Below, piece by piece: positions 42,974-49,299 of a stretch of DNA of 49,299 nt; position 1 is the first letter of the stretch, and the number at the start of each line of letters is the position of its first letter. The notes under the pieces are model-generated. The model worked only from the letters and a program-made list of their open reading frames with translations, did not search any database and had not been told where the DNA came from. The DNA is from Paracoccaceae bacterium (GTDB lineage Bacteria > Pseudomonadota > Alphaproteobacteria > Rhodobacterales > Rhodobacteraceae). The position numbers and the translations under genes are program-made. Location of the stretch: the NCBI GenBank assembly GCA_002709405.1, contig PAQV01000058.1, positions 1-49,299 of the forward strand, given 5' to 3'.

Positions 42974-43891
42974 ATGTTGCAGACATCAGACGCGCCGTTC
43001 GACGGCGGCTATTTCGAAGAGGAAAGATCGGCGGATGTGGTCAATTCCCGCATCGGTGACGGTGCCGACCCCCGCCTGAAGGAGGTCGTCAGCATCCTGA
43101 CCAGACACCTGCACAACGCGGTCAAGGAAATCGAGCCGACCCACGAGGAATGGTTCGCCGCGATCCGGTTCCTGACCGAGACCGGGCACATGTGCAACGA
43201 CTGGCGGCAGGAATTCATCCTGCTGTCCGACGTGCTGGGGGTGACCATGCTGGTCGATGCGATCAACCACCGCCGCCCGTCCGGAGCCACGCCGAACACC
43301 ATCCTGGGGCCGTTCTACATCGACGGCGCGCCGCATTACCCGAACGGGGCCAACATCTGCCTTGACCACAAGGGCACGCCGACACTGGTACGCGGGCGTA
43401 TCCTGGACGTCGACGGCAACCCGGTCGCTGGCGCGCGGATCGATGTCTGGCAGACCAACGACGACGGGTTCTATGACGTGCAGCAGCAGGGCGAACAGCC
43501 CGAATACAACCTGCGCGGCGTCTTTGCGTCAGACTCCGACGGGCGCTACTGGTTCCAGACGGTCAAGCCGCGCTTCTACCCGATCCCCGACGACGGCCCG
43601 GTGGGCAAGATGCTGGGCGACCTGCACCGCCACCCGAACCGCGCCGCACACATGCACTTCATCGTCACCGCCGACGGCTATGACGAGATCATCACCCACA
43701 TCTTCACCCCCGACTGCCCCTACCTGAAGGAAGACACGGTGTTCGGCGTGAAGAAGGACCTGGTGGCCGAATTCCGCACCGTCGACGACCCCGAGATGGC
43801 CGCAGACTACGGAATGCCGAACCCCTTCCTGATGGTGGACTGGGATTTCGTGCTGGCGGCCAAGTCAAAGGCAAACGGACAACAGTCATGA
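42974..43891 (+). CDS. Intradiol dioxygenase, hydroxyquinol 1,2-dioxygenase type
   Basis: A 305-residue ring-cleavage enzyme. The four Fe(III) ligands of intradiol dioxygenases are seen: Y167 (GFYDVQ), Y202 (FYPIPDDGPVG), H226 and H228 (RAAHMHFI). The N-terminal alpha-helical dimerisation domain runs to about residue 105, followed by ATPNTILGPFYIDGAP. Overall shape and length match hydroxyquinol or catechol 1,2-dioxygenases. A maleylacetate reductase gene in the same cluster favours hydroxyquinol (benzene-1,2,4-triol), giving maleylacetate. Its stop overlaps the ATG of the next gene (ATGA). Confidence 0.9.
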   Translation: MLQTSDAPFDGGYFEEERSADVVNSRIGDGADPRLKEVVSILTRHLHNAVKEIEPTHEEWFAAIRFLTETGHMCNDWRQEFILLSDVLGVTMLVDAINHRRPSGATPNTILGPFYIDGAPHYPNGANICLDHKGTPTLVRGRILDVDGNPVAGARIDVWQTNDDGFYDVQQQGEQPEYNLRGVFASDSDGRYWFQTVKPRFYPIPDDGPVGKMLGDLHRHPNRAAHMHFIVTADGYDEIITHIFTPDCPYLKEDTVFGVKKDLVAEFRTVDDPEMAADYGMPNPFLMVDWDFVLAAKSKANGQQS

Positions 43892-44766
43892 ATATCAAGG
43901 ATATCAGCCTCTGCGCGTCTTACTGGACGGTTGCGGGCAACACCTATCCCGGCGCCCCGTCCGAGATTAGCCCCTTTTCCCTGGCCGAACGGGCCGAGGT
44001 CTGCGGGCGCACCGGCTGGCAGGGCATGGGCTTTGTCATGGACGACATCGAGGCGTCGATCGCCCGCTACGGCATGGCCGGGGTGCGCGGCATCCTTGCC
44101 GACAACAACATCCGCAACGTCGAACTGGAATTCCTGGTCGACTGGCACCTGACCGGCGACCGCCGGGCGCTGTCGGACCGGATGTATGCCCGGATGCTGG
44201 AAATCAGCGACGCCCTCGGCGTGGTCAAGATCAAGCTGGGCGGCGGCGTCTTTGAAACAGAGGCGCCCGACACCGGCGCCATGCGCGCGGCGCTGTTCGA
44301 CATCTGCGAAAAGGCGAAACCGCTGGGCATCGACATCGCGATCGAATTTCTGCCGTTTGCCAGCATCAACACCATCGACCGGGGGCTGGACCTGTTCCGC
44401 GATCTGGGCGTGACCAACGGCGGCCTGCTGGTCGACACCTGGCACGTCGAACGCGGTGGCATGACGGCGGATGACATCCGCAAGATCCCGACCGAATTCC
44501 TGCGCGCCGCCGAACTGGACGACGCGGGCCCCGAGGTGATCGGCGACCTGTTCAACGACTCCACCCATTACCGCAGGCTGTGCGGTGAAGGGTCCGTCGA
44601 CATCGCGGGCCAGATCCAGGCGATGCTCGACCAGGGCTATCGCGGCTATTGGGGGGTAGAGCTGATCTCGGCCTACCACCGCCACCTGCCGCTGGAGATG
44701 GCTGCCACCCGCGCCTTTGACACCACCATGAGACAGTTCGACGCAGTGACCTTTCCGGCCGACTGA
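43888..44766 (+). CDS. Sugar phosphate isomerase/epimerase-family TIM barrel
   Basis: A 292-residue xylose-isomerase-like TIM-barrel protein (AP endonuclease family 2), the group containing IolE, IolI and 3-keto-glycoside lyases. Probable metal ligands are Glu in IAIEFLPFA, Asp/His in LLVDTWHVERGG and Glu in GYWGVELIS. These enzymes do isomerisation, epimerisation or dehydration of keto-polyols. Here it most likely acts on the product of one of the two Gfo/Idh/MocA dehydrogenases that follow. It overlaps the dioxygenase gene by four bases. Confidence 0.88.
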   Translation: MNIKDISLCASYWTVAGNTYPGAPSEISPFSLAERAEVCGRTGWQGMGFVMDDIEASIARYGMAGVRGILADNNIRNVELEFLVDWHLTGDRRALSDRMYARMLEISDALGVVKIKLGGGVFETEAPDTGAMRAALFDICEKAKPLGIDIAIEFLPFASINTIDRGLDLFRDLGVTNGGLLVDTWHVERGGMTADDIRKIPTEFLRAAELDDAGPEVIGDLFNDSTHYRRLCGEGSVDIAGQIQAMLDQGYRGYWGVELISAYHRHLPLEMAATRAFDTTMRQFDAVTFPAD

Positions 44767-44790
44767 CACGCATATCCAGGGACAAGACAG

Positions 44791-45786
44791 ATGATCGGAA
44801 TAGCAGTTCTGGGCGCAGGCCGGATTGGCAAGATCCACGCCGGCAACGTCGCCGCCAACTCCCGCGCCCGGCTGATCGCCGTGGCCGACCCCTTTGCCGA
44901 GGCCTGTGAGCCGCTGGCCGCCAAGTACGGCGCCGAGGCCATGACCGACCCGATGGCGGCCATCGCCCGCGATGACGTGGACGCGGTTGTGATCGGCACG
45001 CCCACGGACACCCACATCGGCCTGCTGACCCGCGCGGTCGAACTGGGCAAGGCGGTGCTGTGCGAAAAACCCATCGACCTCGACCTGGGCAAGAGCACCG
45101 AGGCCGCAGCCCGCATCGACGCGCTGAAGGGTCGTGTCATGCTGGCCTTCAACCGCCGCTTCGACCCGACCTTTGCCGAGGTGCGCCGCGCCATCGACGC
45201 CGGACAGATCGGCGCGGTGCGCCAGGTGGTGATCTCAAGCCGCGATCCGGGGATGCCGCCCGAAGGCTATGTGAAATCGTCGGGCGGGCTGTTCCGCGAC
45301 ATGACGATCCACGATCTGGACATGGCGCGCTGGCTGTTGGGCGAAGAGCCCGTCAGCGTCACCGCGATGGCATCGCGCATCGTCGATGCGGAGATGGTCG
45401 GCAAATACGACGACTATGACACCGCCATGGTGATCCTGCAGACCGCCAGCGGCAAGCAGGCGCATATCAACAACTGCCGCGAGGCGGTCTATGGCTATGA
45501 CCAGCGGATCGAGGTGCTGGGCGAAACCGGCATGTTGACCCATGACAACCTGCGCCCGACCACCATGCGCCTGACCACGGCGGACATGACGGACGCACAG
45601 CAACCGCTGCTGAACTTCTTCCTCGAACGCTATACCGCCGCCTACCGGGCCGAGATGGAGGCCTTTGTCGCGGCGCTGGCCGATGGCACGGCCCTGCCGA
45701 CAACCGCCGCCGATGGCGTGCAGGCGCTGCGCCTGGCCGAGGCCGCGCTGGACTCGGTGCGCAGCGGTCGCACCGTTTCCCTGTAA
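44791..45786 (+). CDS. Gfo/Idh/MocA dehydrogenase, inositol 2-dehydrogenase-like
   Basis: A 331-residue NAD(P)-dependent oxidoreductase. The Rossmann motif is VLGAGRIGKIHAG (6-18). The catalytic K93 (CEKPIDLD), D170 and H174 (LFRDMTIHDLDMARWLLGE) match inositol dehydrogenase. The C-terminal NNCREAVYGYDQRIEVLGETGML and NFFLERYTAAYRAEMEAFV are close to alphaproteobacterial IolG. It would oxidise a ring or chain hydroxyl of an inositol-like substrate to a ketone. No other iol gene is present, so the substrate may not be myo-inositol. Confidence 0.9.
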   Translation: MIGIAVLGAGRIGKIHAGNVAANSRARLIAVADPFAEACEPLAAKYGAEAMTDPMAAIARDDVDAVVIGTPTDTHIGLLTRAVELGKAVLCEKPIDLDLGKSTEAAARIDALKGRVMLAFNRRFDPTFAEVRRAIDAGQIGAVRQVVISSRDPGMPPEGYVKSSGGLFRDMTIHDLDMARWLLGEEPVSVTAMASRIVDAEMVGKYDDYDTAMVILQTASGKQAHINNCREAVYGYDQRIEVLGETGMLTHDNLRPTTMRLTTADMTDAQQPLLNFFLERYTAAYRAEMEAFVAALADGTALPTTAADGVQALRLAEAALDSVRSGRTVSL

Positions 45787-45804
45787 TCCCAAGGAGAAAA
45801 CCCA

Positions 45805-46890
45805 ATGACCTATGCCATCGGCGCCGATACCCCGCTGGGGATTGCCTGCCTCGGGATCACGCATCCGCACACCTCGGGCCGGGTGAAGGCGTTCCAGCGC
45901 ATGACCAACGCCCGCGTTCTGGGCGCCTATGACGACAGCCCGCTTCTGGCGCCTTTCGTCGACGCCATGGGCATCGCGGCGCGCAGCAAGGAAGACATCC
46001 TGGCGGACCCGGAGGTCCATGCCGTGATGATCCACCCCAAGAGCTACCGCATGGCCGACTGGGCCATCGAGGCGATGGAGGCGGGCAAGGCGGTGCTGTG
46101 CGAAAAACCCGCCGGGCGCGGGTCTGCAGACACCGAACGGCTGGTTGCCGCCGCAGAACGCACCGGGCAGCTGTTCCAGGTCGGCTATTGTTGGCGTTAT
46201 GCGCCGTCTGTCGACAAGATGCAGGAGGTCCTGCAAAAGGGCCAGCTGGGCAAGATCCTGCAGGTCCGCGCCCATGCCGGCTGTTCCCACGGCGAGGCAG
46301 ACACCGACCACATGCGCCAGCCCGGCGACATCGGCGGGGCCTTCTACGTGATCGGCTGCCACACCATCGACCGGCTGCTTTTGCACTTCGGGATACCGAA
46401 ATCGGTCAACGCACGGATCACGAAGTTTCCGGGGATCATGCCCGATGCCGCCCGCGAAGACGCCGCCGGGGCGATCCTGACTTACGACGACAAGATGATC
46501 ACCGTCGATTTCATGTCCTGGGACCCGATGCCCTGGACCGAAAGCTGGGACATCACCGCCTATGGCACCGATGGCGTCATGTCGTCCCGTCCCATGCCTG
46601 CGACCTACCGGATCTACAGCACGGGCAAACACGGCCTGCCTATGGGCTGGACCGAATACAACGAAAATTCGTTCCCCGAGATCTGGGCAGTGCGCAAGAC
46701 CGTCTATTCGCCCGAAATCGCCGAGATCGGCAACCCGGTCTATTTCGACCGCGAAGCGGCGGCATTCGAACACGCGCTGCGCAGCGGTGCGCCGTCCAAC
46801 GTGCCCGCCACCCAGGCGCACAACATCAACCTGATCCTCGAAGCGCTGTTTGCCTCGTCGCAGCAGGGCGGAGCCGAAGTCACGCTCTGA
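45805..46890 (+). CDS. Gfo/Idh/MocA-family oxidoreductase with atypical Rossmann loop
   Basis: A 361-residue oxidoreductase. The domain is recognised by VLCEKPAGRGSADTERLVAAAE (catalytic lysine in EKP) and GDIGGAFYVIGCHTIDRLLLHFG. The usual GxGxxG loop is replaced by CLGITHPHTSGRV, which suggests altered cofactor binding. It follows the IolG-like gene by 18 bases with AAGGAG. It may act on an intermediate later in the same route, or use a bound cofactor for a redox-neutral step. Confidence 0.87.
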   Translation: MTYAIGADTPLGIACLGITHPHTSGRVKAFQRMTNARVLGAYDDSPLLAPFVDAMGIAARSKEDILADPEVHAVMIHPKSYRMADWAIEAMEAGKAVLCEKPAGRGSADTERLVAAAERTGQLFQVGYCWRYAPSVDKMQEVLQKGQLGKILQVRAHAGCSHGEADTDHMRQPGDIGGAFYVIGCHTIDRLLLHFGIPKSVNARITKFPGIMPDAAREDAAGAILTYDDKMITVDFMSWDPMPWTESWDITAYGTDGVMSSRPMPATYRIYSTGKHGLPMGWTEYNENSFPEIWAVRKTVYSPEIAEIGNPVYFDREAAAFEHALRSGAPSNVPATQAHNINLILEALFASSQQGGAEVTL

Positions 46891-46962
46891 CCCGGATCCA
46901 TATCGTGCAGATCTCCGTCCCCCGCGTCACCGGGGGGCGGTCACCACATCCGGGAGGACATC

Positions 46963-47262
46963 ATGATCAAGCATATCGTCATGTGGAACATGGCCGGCGA
47001 CACGGCCGAGGAACGCACCCGCGCCGCCGAACACCTGCGCGCCCGGTTCGAGGAAATCCGGGACGAAATCCCGGGACTGCTGCATCTGGAGGTCGGGTTC
47101 GACCACAGCCGCGTGGACTATGCCTGCGATGTCGTCCTGTATACGGAATTCGACAGCCAGGCGGCGCTGGACGCCTATGCCACCCATCCGGCGCATCTGC
47201 GGGTCAAGGACGCGCTTGGCGCCTCGCGCATTGCCCGGCATCAGGTCGACTACCGCGCCTGA
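46963..47262 (+). CDS. Dabb (stress-responsive A/B barrel) domain protein
   Basis: A 99-residue dimeric alpha/beta-barrel protein. The Dabb pattern is MIKHIVMWNM, IPGLLHLEVGFDHSR, YACDVVLYTEFDSQAALDAYATHPAHLRVKD. Members include stress proteins and cyclases or isomerases of polyketide and aromatic compounds. In this cluster it might help a cyclic intermediate tautomerise or aromatise; that is inference. GGGAGG precedes the ATG. Confidence 0.87.
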   Translation: MIKHIVMWNMAGDTAEERTRAAEHLRARFEEIRDEIPGLLHLEVGFDHSRVDYACDVVLYTEFDSQAALDAYATHPAHLRVKDALGASRIARHQVDYRA

Positions 47263-47301
47263 AATGCCCCTGCCAGACACGCACCATCAAAGGACATGTC
47301 C

Positions 47302-48363
47302 ATGAAGGATTTCACCTATACCGCCCTGCCGTCCCGCGTGGTCTTTGGTCCGGGCAAGCTGGCCACCGTCGCGGACGAGGTTGCGGCCATCGGTGCCACC
47401 CGCGCGCTGGTCCTGTGTACACCGCAGCAGCGGGCGCAGGCCGAACAGGTGGCGGCCCTTCTGGGAGACCGGCTGGCGGGCATCCACGACGGGGCGGAAA
47501 TGCACGTTCCCATCGAAAGCGCCCGCAAGGCCCGCACGCTTGCGCGGGACCTGGATGCGGACTGTGCCGTTGCGGTGGGCGGCGGTTCGACCATCGGCCT
47601 GGGCAAGGCCATCGCGCTGGACTCGGCGCTGCCGATCATCGCCATTCCGACGACCTATGCCGGGTCCGAGATGACGCCCGTCTACGGCATCACCGAAAAC
47701 GGCATCAAGACCACGGGCAAGGACGTGCGTGTCCTGCCGAAATCGGTGATCTATGACCCGGAACTGACCTGTTCTCTGCCGGTAGGCATGTCGCTGGTCA
47801 GCGGCATGAATGCCATCGCCCACGCCGCCGAAGGGCTGTATGCCAAGGACGGCAACCCGGTGATGTCGCTGATCGCCGAAGAAGGCATCCGCGCGCTGGC
47901 CGCAGGGATGCCGGTGCTGCGGGACAACCCCGAAGATGTCGCCGCGCGGTCGCAATGTTTGTACGGCGCATGGCTTTGCGGGACGGTGCTGGGCCACGTC
48001 GGCATGGCCCTGCACCACAAGCTCTGTCACACGCTGGGCGGCAGCTTCAACCTGCCGCACGCCGAGACACACACCATCATCCTGCCGCACGCGCTGGCCT
48101 ACAACAGCCCCGCCGTGCCGGACGCCATGTCGCGTATCGCCCGCGCCATCGGGGCGGACGATGGTCCGACGGGCCTTTATGCGCTTGCCGGGCAGTTGGG
48201 TGTCCCCACGGCGCTGCGCGATCTGGGCGTCGCGGAAACCGAGCTGGACCGCGCGTGCGACATCGCCCTGTCGAACCCGTACTGGAACCCCCGCACCATC
48301 GACGCGGCGCCGCTGCGGGGCCTGCTGCAACGGGCGTGGGAGGGTGCCGCACCCCGGCCCTGA
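47302..48363 (+). CDS. Maleylacetate reductase
   Basis: A 353-residue iron-type alcohol dehydrogenase family enzyme that reduces maleylacetate to 3-oxoadipate with NAD(P)H. Typical segments are VVFGPGKLATVADEV, VAVGGGSTIGLGKAIAL, IPTTYAGSEMTPVYGITENGIKTTGKDVRVLPKSVIYDPELTCSLP, and the histidine-rich LHHKLCHTLGGSFNLPHAETHTIILPHA. I chose the ATG at 47302, 7 bases after AAGGA; another ATG at 47296 is too close. It completes the ring-cleavage route begun by the dioxygenase at 42974. Confidence 0.93.
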   Translation: MKDFTYTALPSRVVFGPGKLATVADEVAAIGATRALVLCTPQQRAQAEQVAALLGDRLAGIHDGAEMHVPIESARKARTLARDLDADCAVAVGGGSTIGLGKAIALDSALPIIAIPTTYAGSEMTPVYGITENGIKTTGKDVRVLPKSVIYDPELTCSLPVGMSLVSGMNAIAHAAEGLYAKDGNPVMSLIAEEGIRALAAGMPVLRDNPEDVAARSQCLYGAWLCGTVLGHVGMALHHKLCHTLGGSFNLPHAETHTIILPHALAYNSPAVPDAMSRIARAIGADDGPTGLYALAGQLGVPTALRDLGVAETELDRACDIALSNPYWNPRTIDAAPLRGLLQRAWEGAAPRP

Positions 48364-48641
48364 AACAGTTCAGCCCTGAAACGGCCCCGCATCCACGCGC
48401 GGCATGTCGGATATACCGTTCGACAAGCTGCGCGTGTTCGCGTCCGTTTTTTGCGCGGAGCCGCCGTTCGTTCGGGACGCAGCGAATGACGGCTCCCCGC
48501 CCTTTGTCGAATGCTGCGCTGTCGACAAACGAGAAGAATGGGCTCCTAGCCCCTCATCTGACCGTTTCACATCAGTGATGTATAGCGCCCCTGTCCGATG
48601 CCCTTTTGTGACTGGGTACTATGTGTCAGGTGGTAAACACT
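48364..48641 (+). other. Gene-free region with imperfect inverted repeat
   Basis: No gene with a recognisable product was found here. An imperfect inverted repeat (GGAGCCGCCGTTCG at 48458-48471 with CGAATGACGGCTCC at about 48483-48496; 12 of 14 positions match) is present. The 3' part from 48550 is AT-richer. An open frame at 48404-48643 lacks protein character. Looks like old mobile-element debris. Confidence 0.4.
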
Positions 48642-48880
48642 AGGTCGCGGTAGACCCTTTCACGAAGGCGACAACTTTGTTTTCGCCCTTTCGCGCTGAG
48701 GCAAACGATGCCCAGGCTTCCATCAGTTTGCGTCTCTTGTCGAAGAGGTCAGACCGGGCATATGCCGCCTCTGCCTTGTCCTTGATGCCATGCGCCAATG
48801 CGGCCTCGATCACTTCGCGGGGAAAGCCTGTCGACTCGCCGGCCCAATCGCGGAAGGTAGAGCGGAAGCCGTGAACTGGG
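48642..48880 (-). pseudogene. P4-type integrase, 3' remnant
   Basis: The minus strand encodes PVHGFRSTFRDWAGES, then GFPREVIEAALAHGIKDKAEAAYARSDLFDKRRKLMEAWASF and a short tail to a TAG. This is the C-terminal catalytic part of a P4-type (DUF4102-family) tyrosine integrase. His-x-x-Arg is in HGFR, the second His in LAHG and the nucleophile Tyr in AAYARSD. The first 300 or so residues are missing because the IS6-family element starts at 48879. It is a different integrase from that at 32565. Confidence 0.85.
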
Positions 48881-49203
48881 CAATGTCAAAGGAACTTGGC
48901 TTGCGGCATGGAAGGGGGCTCGGATAGCGTCCCAGGATTACGAAACATGACCCGTTCAAATATTTCAAGACCAGCCCGGAGGTCATCCGATTGGCGGTCA
49001 TGATGTACATCCGCTTTCCGCTGTCGCTGCGAAACGTCGAAGATTTGCTGCATGAACGCGGCGTCGACATCAGCCATGAGACTGTGCGGTTTTGGTGGCA
49101 CAGGTTCGGTCCGCTGTTTGCGTCCGAGATCCGCAAGCGGCGGATCGAGGGTATGCGATCCAGCCATTGGCGGTGGCACCTGGATGAAGTTTTCGTGAAA
49201 ATC
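48879..49203 (+). mobile_element. IS6-family insertion sequence, left part, with disrupted transposase
   Basis: The element begins with GGCAATGTCAAAG, similar to IS6-family ends. From about 48928 it encodes KHDPFKYFKTSPEVIRL, AVMMYIRFPLSLRNVEDLLHERG and VDISHETVRFWWHRFG, then SSHWRWHLDEVFVKI. This is the N-terminal DNA-binding part and the first catalytic Asp (HLDEVF) of an IS6/IS26-like transposase. No ATG with a ribosome binding site is visible; the frame is open from the codon after TAG at 48925. The match ends abruptly at 49203, where a second element begins. Confidence 0.85.
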
Positions 49204-49299
49204 TGGAGTGCGCCCCTCGGGCTGGACGAGTCAGGCGGCTCGCTTTGACCGGGGCGCGGCGTTTCTTTCTTCGAACTGGTTGGGGCTTAAGTAGCCGAG
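49204..49299 (-). mobile_element. IS3-family insertion sequence end, with transposase C-terminus
   Basis: The element end starts TGGAGTGCGCCCC at 49204, with the TG terminus typical of the IS3 family. The minus strand from 49299 to 49231 encodes LGYLSPNQFEERNAAPRSKR, then two alanines and TGA. LGYLSPNQFE is the hallmark C-terminus of IS3-family OrfB integrases. The rest of the element lies beyond the window. It is inserted in the IS6-family element. Confidence 0.85.
49231..49299 (-). CDS. IS3-family transposase OrfB, C-terminal 22 codons (partial)
   Basis: Only the last 22 codons and the stop are inside the window. The pattern YLSPNQFEERNA is diagnostic of IS3-family transposases, which catalyse copy-out/paste-in transposition with a DDE domain that lies outside this window. 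Whether the complete copy is intact cannot be judged. Confidence 0.85.
   Translation of the reverse strand, partial: LGYLSPNQFEERNAAPRSKRAA

Noticed and set aside
41212-42975. A 587-codon minus-strand open frame opposite the second permease
   Set aside because: It is complementary to a gene with clear homology and shows only low-complexity Asp, Gln and His-rich sequence.
48404-48643. A 79-codon open frame after maleylacetate reductase
   Set aside because: It crosses an imperfect inverted repeat and has the look of translated mobile-element debris, with no ribosome binding site.
1-49299. CRISPR array or rRNA genes
   Set aside because: No regularly spaced direct repeats and no rRNA-like sequence were seen anywhere in the window.
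32420-49299. A second copy of the tRNA-Ser 3' end marking the right attachment site
   Set aside because: I looked for the T-arm and acceptor sequence (CCCTTCGTCTCCGCCA) to the right of the integrase and did not find it, so no right boundary is claimed.

Overview
The window (about 49.3 kb, GC-rich throughout) looks like the chromosome of an alphaproteobacterium of the Rhodobacteraceae/roseobacter type. The reasons are the gene order cmk-rpsA-ihfB-LapA-like-trpF, an S1 protein of 560 residues, separate trpF, trpB and trpA genes, and strong resemblance of many proteins to that group. This placement is by recognition, not by a search.

Layout. (1) 1-22.3 kb is core chromosome: the cmk 3' end, an aldo/keto reductase, rpsA, ihfB, a LapA-like membrane protein, trpF, a rhodanese, a FAS1 protein, trpB, a CDF metal transporter, then MscS-DUF2237 and DUF2332-pth as minus-strand pairs, an IsdG-like monooxygenase, rplY, two MFS carriers, a sulfotransferase-like protein, lldD, trpA, a VOC protein, ychF and a GH19-like protein. 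Several palindromic repeat families sit between these genes. (2) 22.5-32.2 kb is a catabolic region: a sugar-type ABC importer (binding protein, double ATPase, permease), an isochorismatase-fold hydrolase and a flavin reductase on the plus strand. RutA-type flavin monooxygenase and a GntR/UTRA regulator are on the minus strand. A second flavin reductase, a RibB-like protein without its catalytic residues, and an asparaginase-like protein with an altered active site follow on the plus strand. (3) 32.37-37.1 kb begins with tRNA-Ser(GCU), followed by a tyrosine integrase and decaying island genes, including a gene broken by two in-frame amber codons and an hsdM remnant. (4) 37.4-48.4 kb is a second catabolic cluster: LacI and LysR regulators, an XylF-type ABC importer, an intradiol (hydroxyquinol-type) dioxygenase, a TIM-barrel isomerase, two Gfo/Idh/MocA dehydrogenases (one IolG-like), a Dabb protein and maleylacetate reductase. 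(5) 48.6 kb to the end holds the 3' remnant of a P4-type integrase cut by an IS6-family element, which is itself cut by an IS3-family element running off the window.

How the genes may work together. Region 2 can be read as import of an N-heterocycle or related nucleoside-like compound, ring opening by a RutA-type oxygenase fed by flavin reductase, and amide hydrolysis by the two hydrolases. The part played by the degenerate RibB-like protein is unknown. Region 4 can be read as import of a cyclic polyol or glycoside, oxidation and isomerisation or dehydration by the Gfo/Idh/MocA and TIM-barrel enzymes, production of hydroxyquinol, ring cleavage to maleylacetate and reduction to 3-oxoadipate. 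No aromatic hydroxylase is encoded, so the source of the aromatic ring is the open question. Both pathway readings are inference from gene content; substrates cannot be read from sequence alone.
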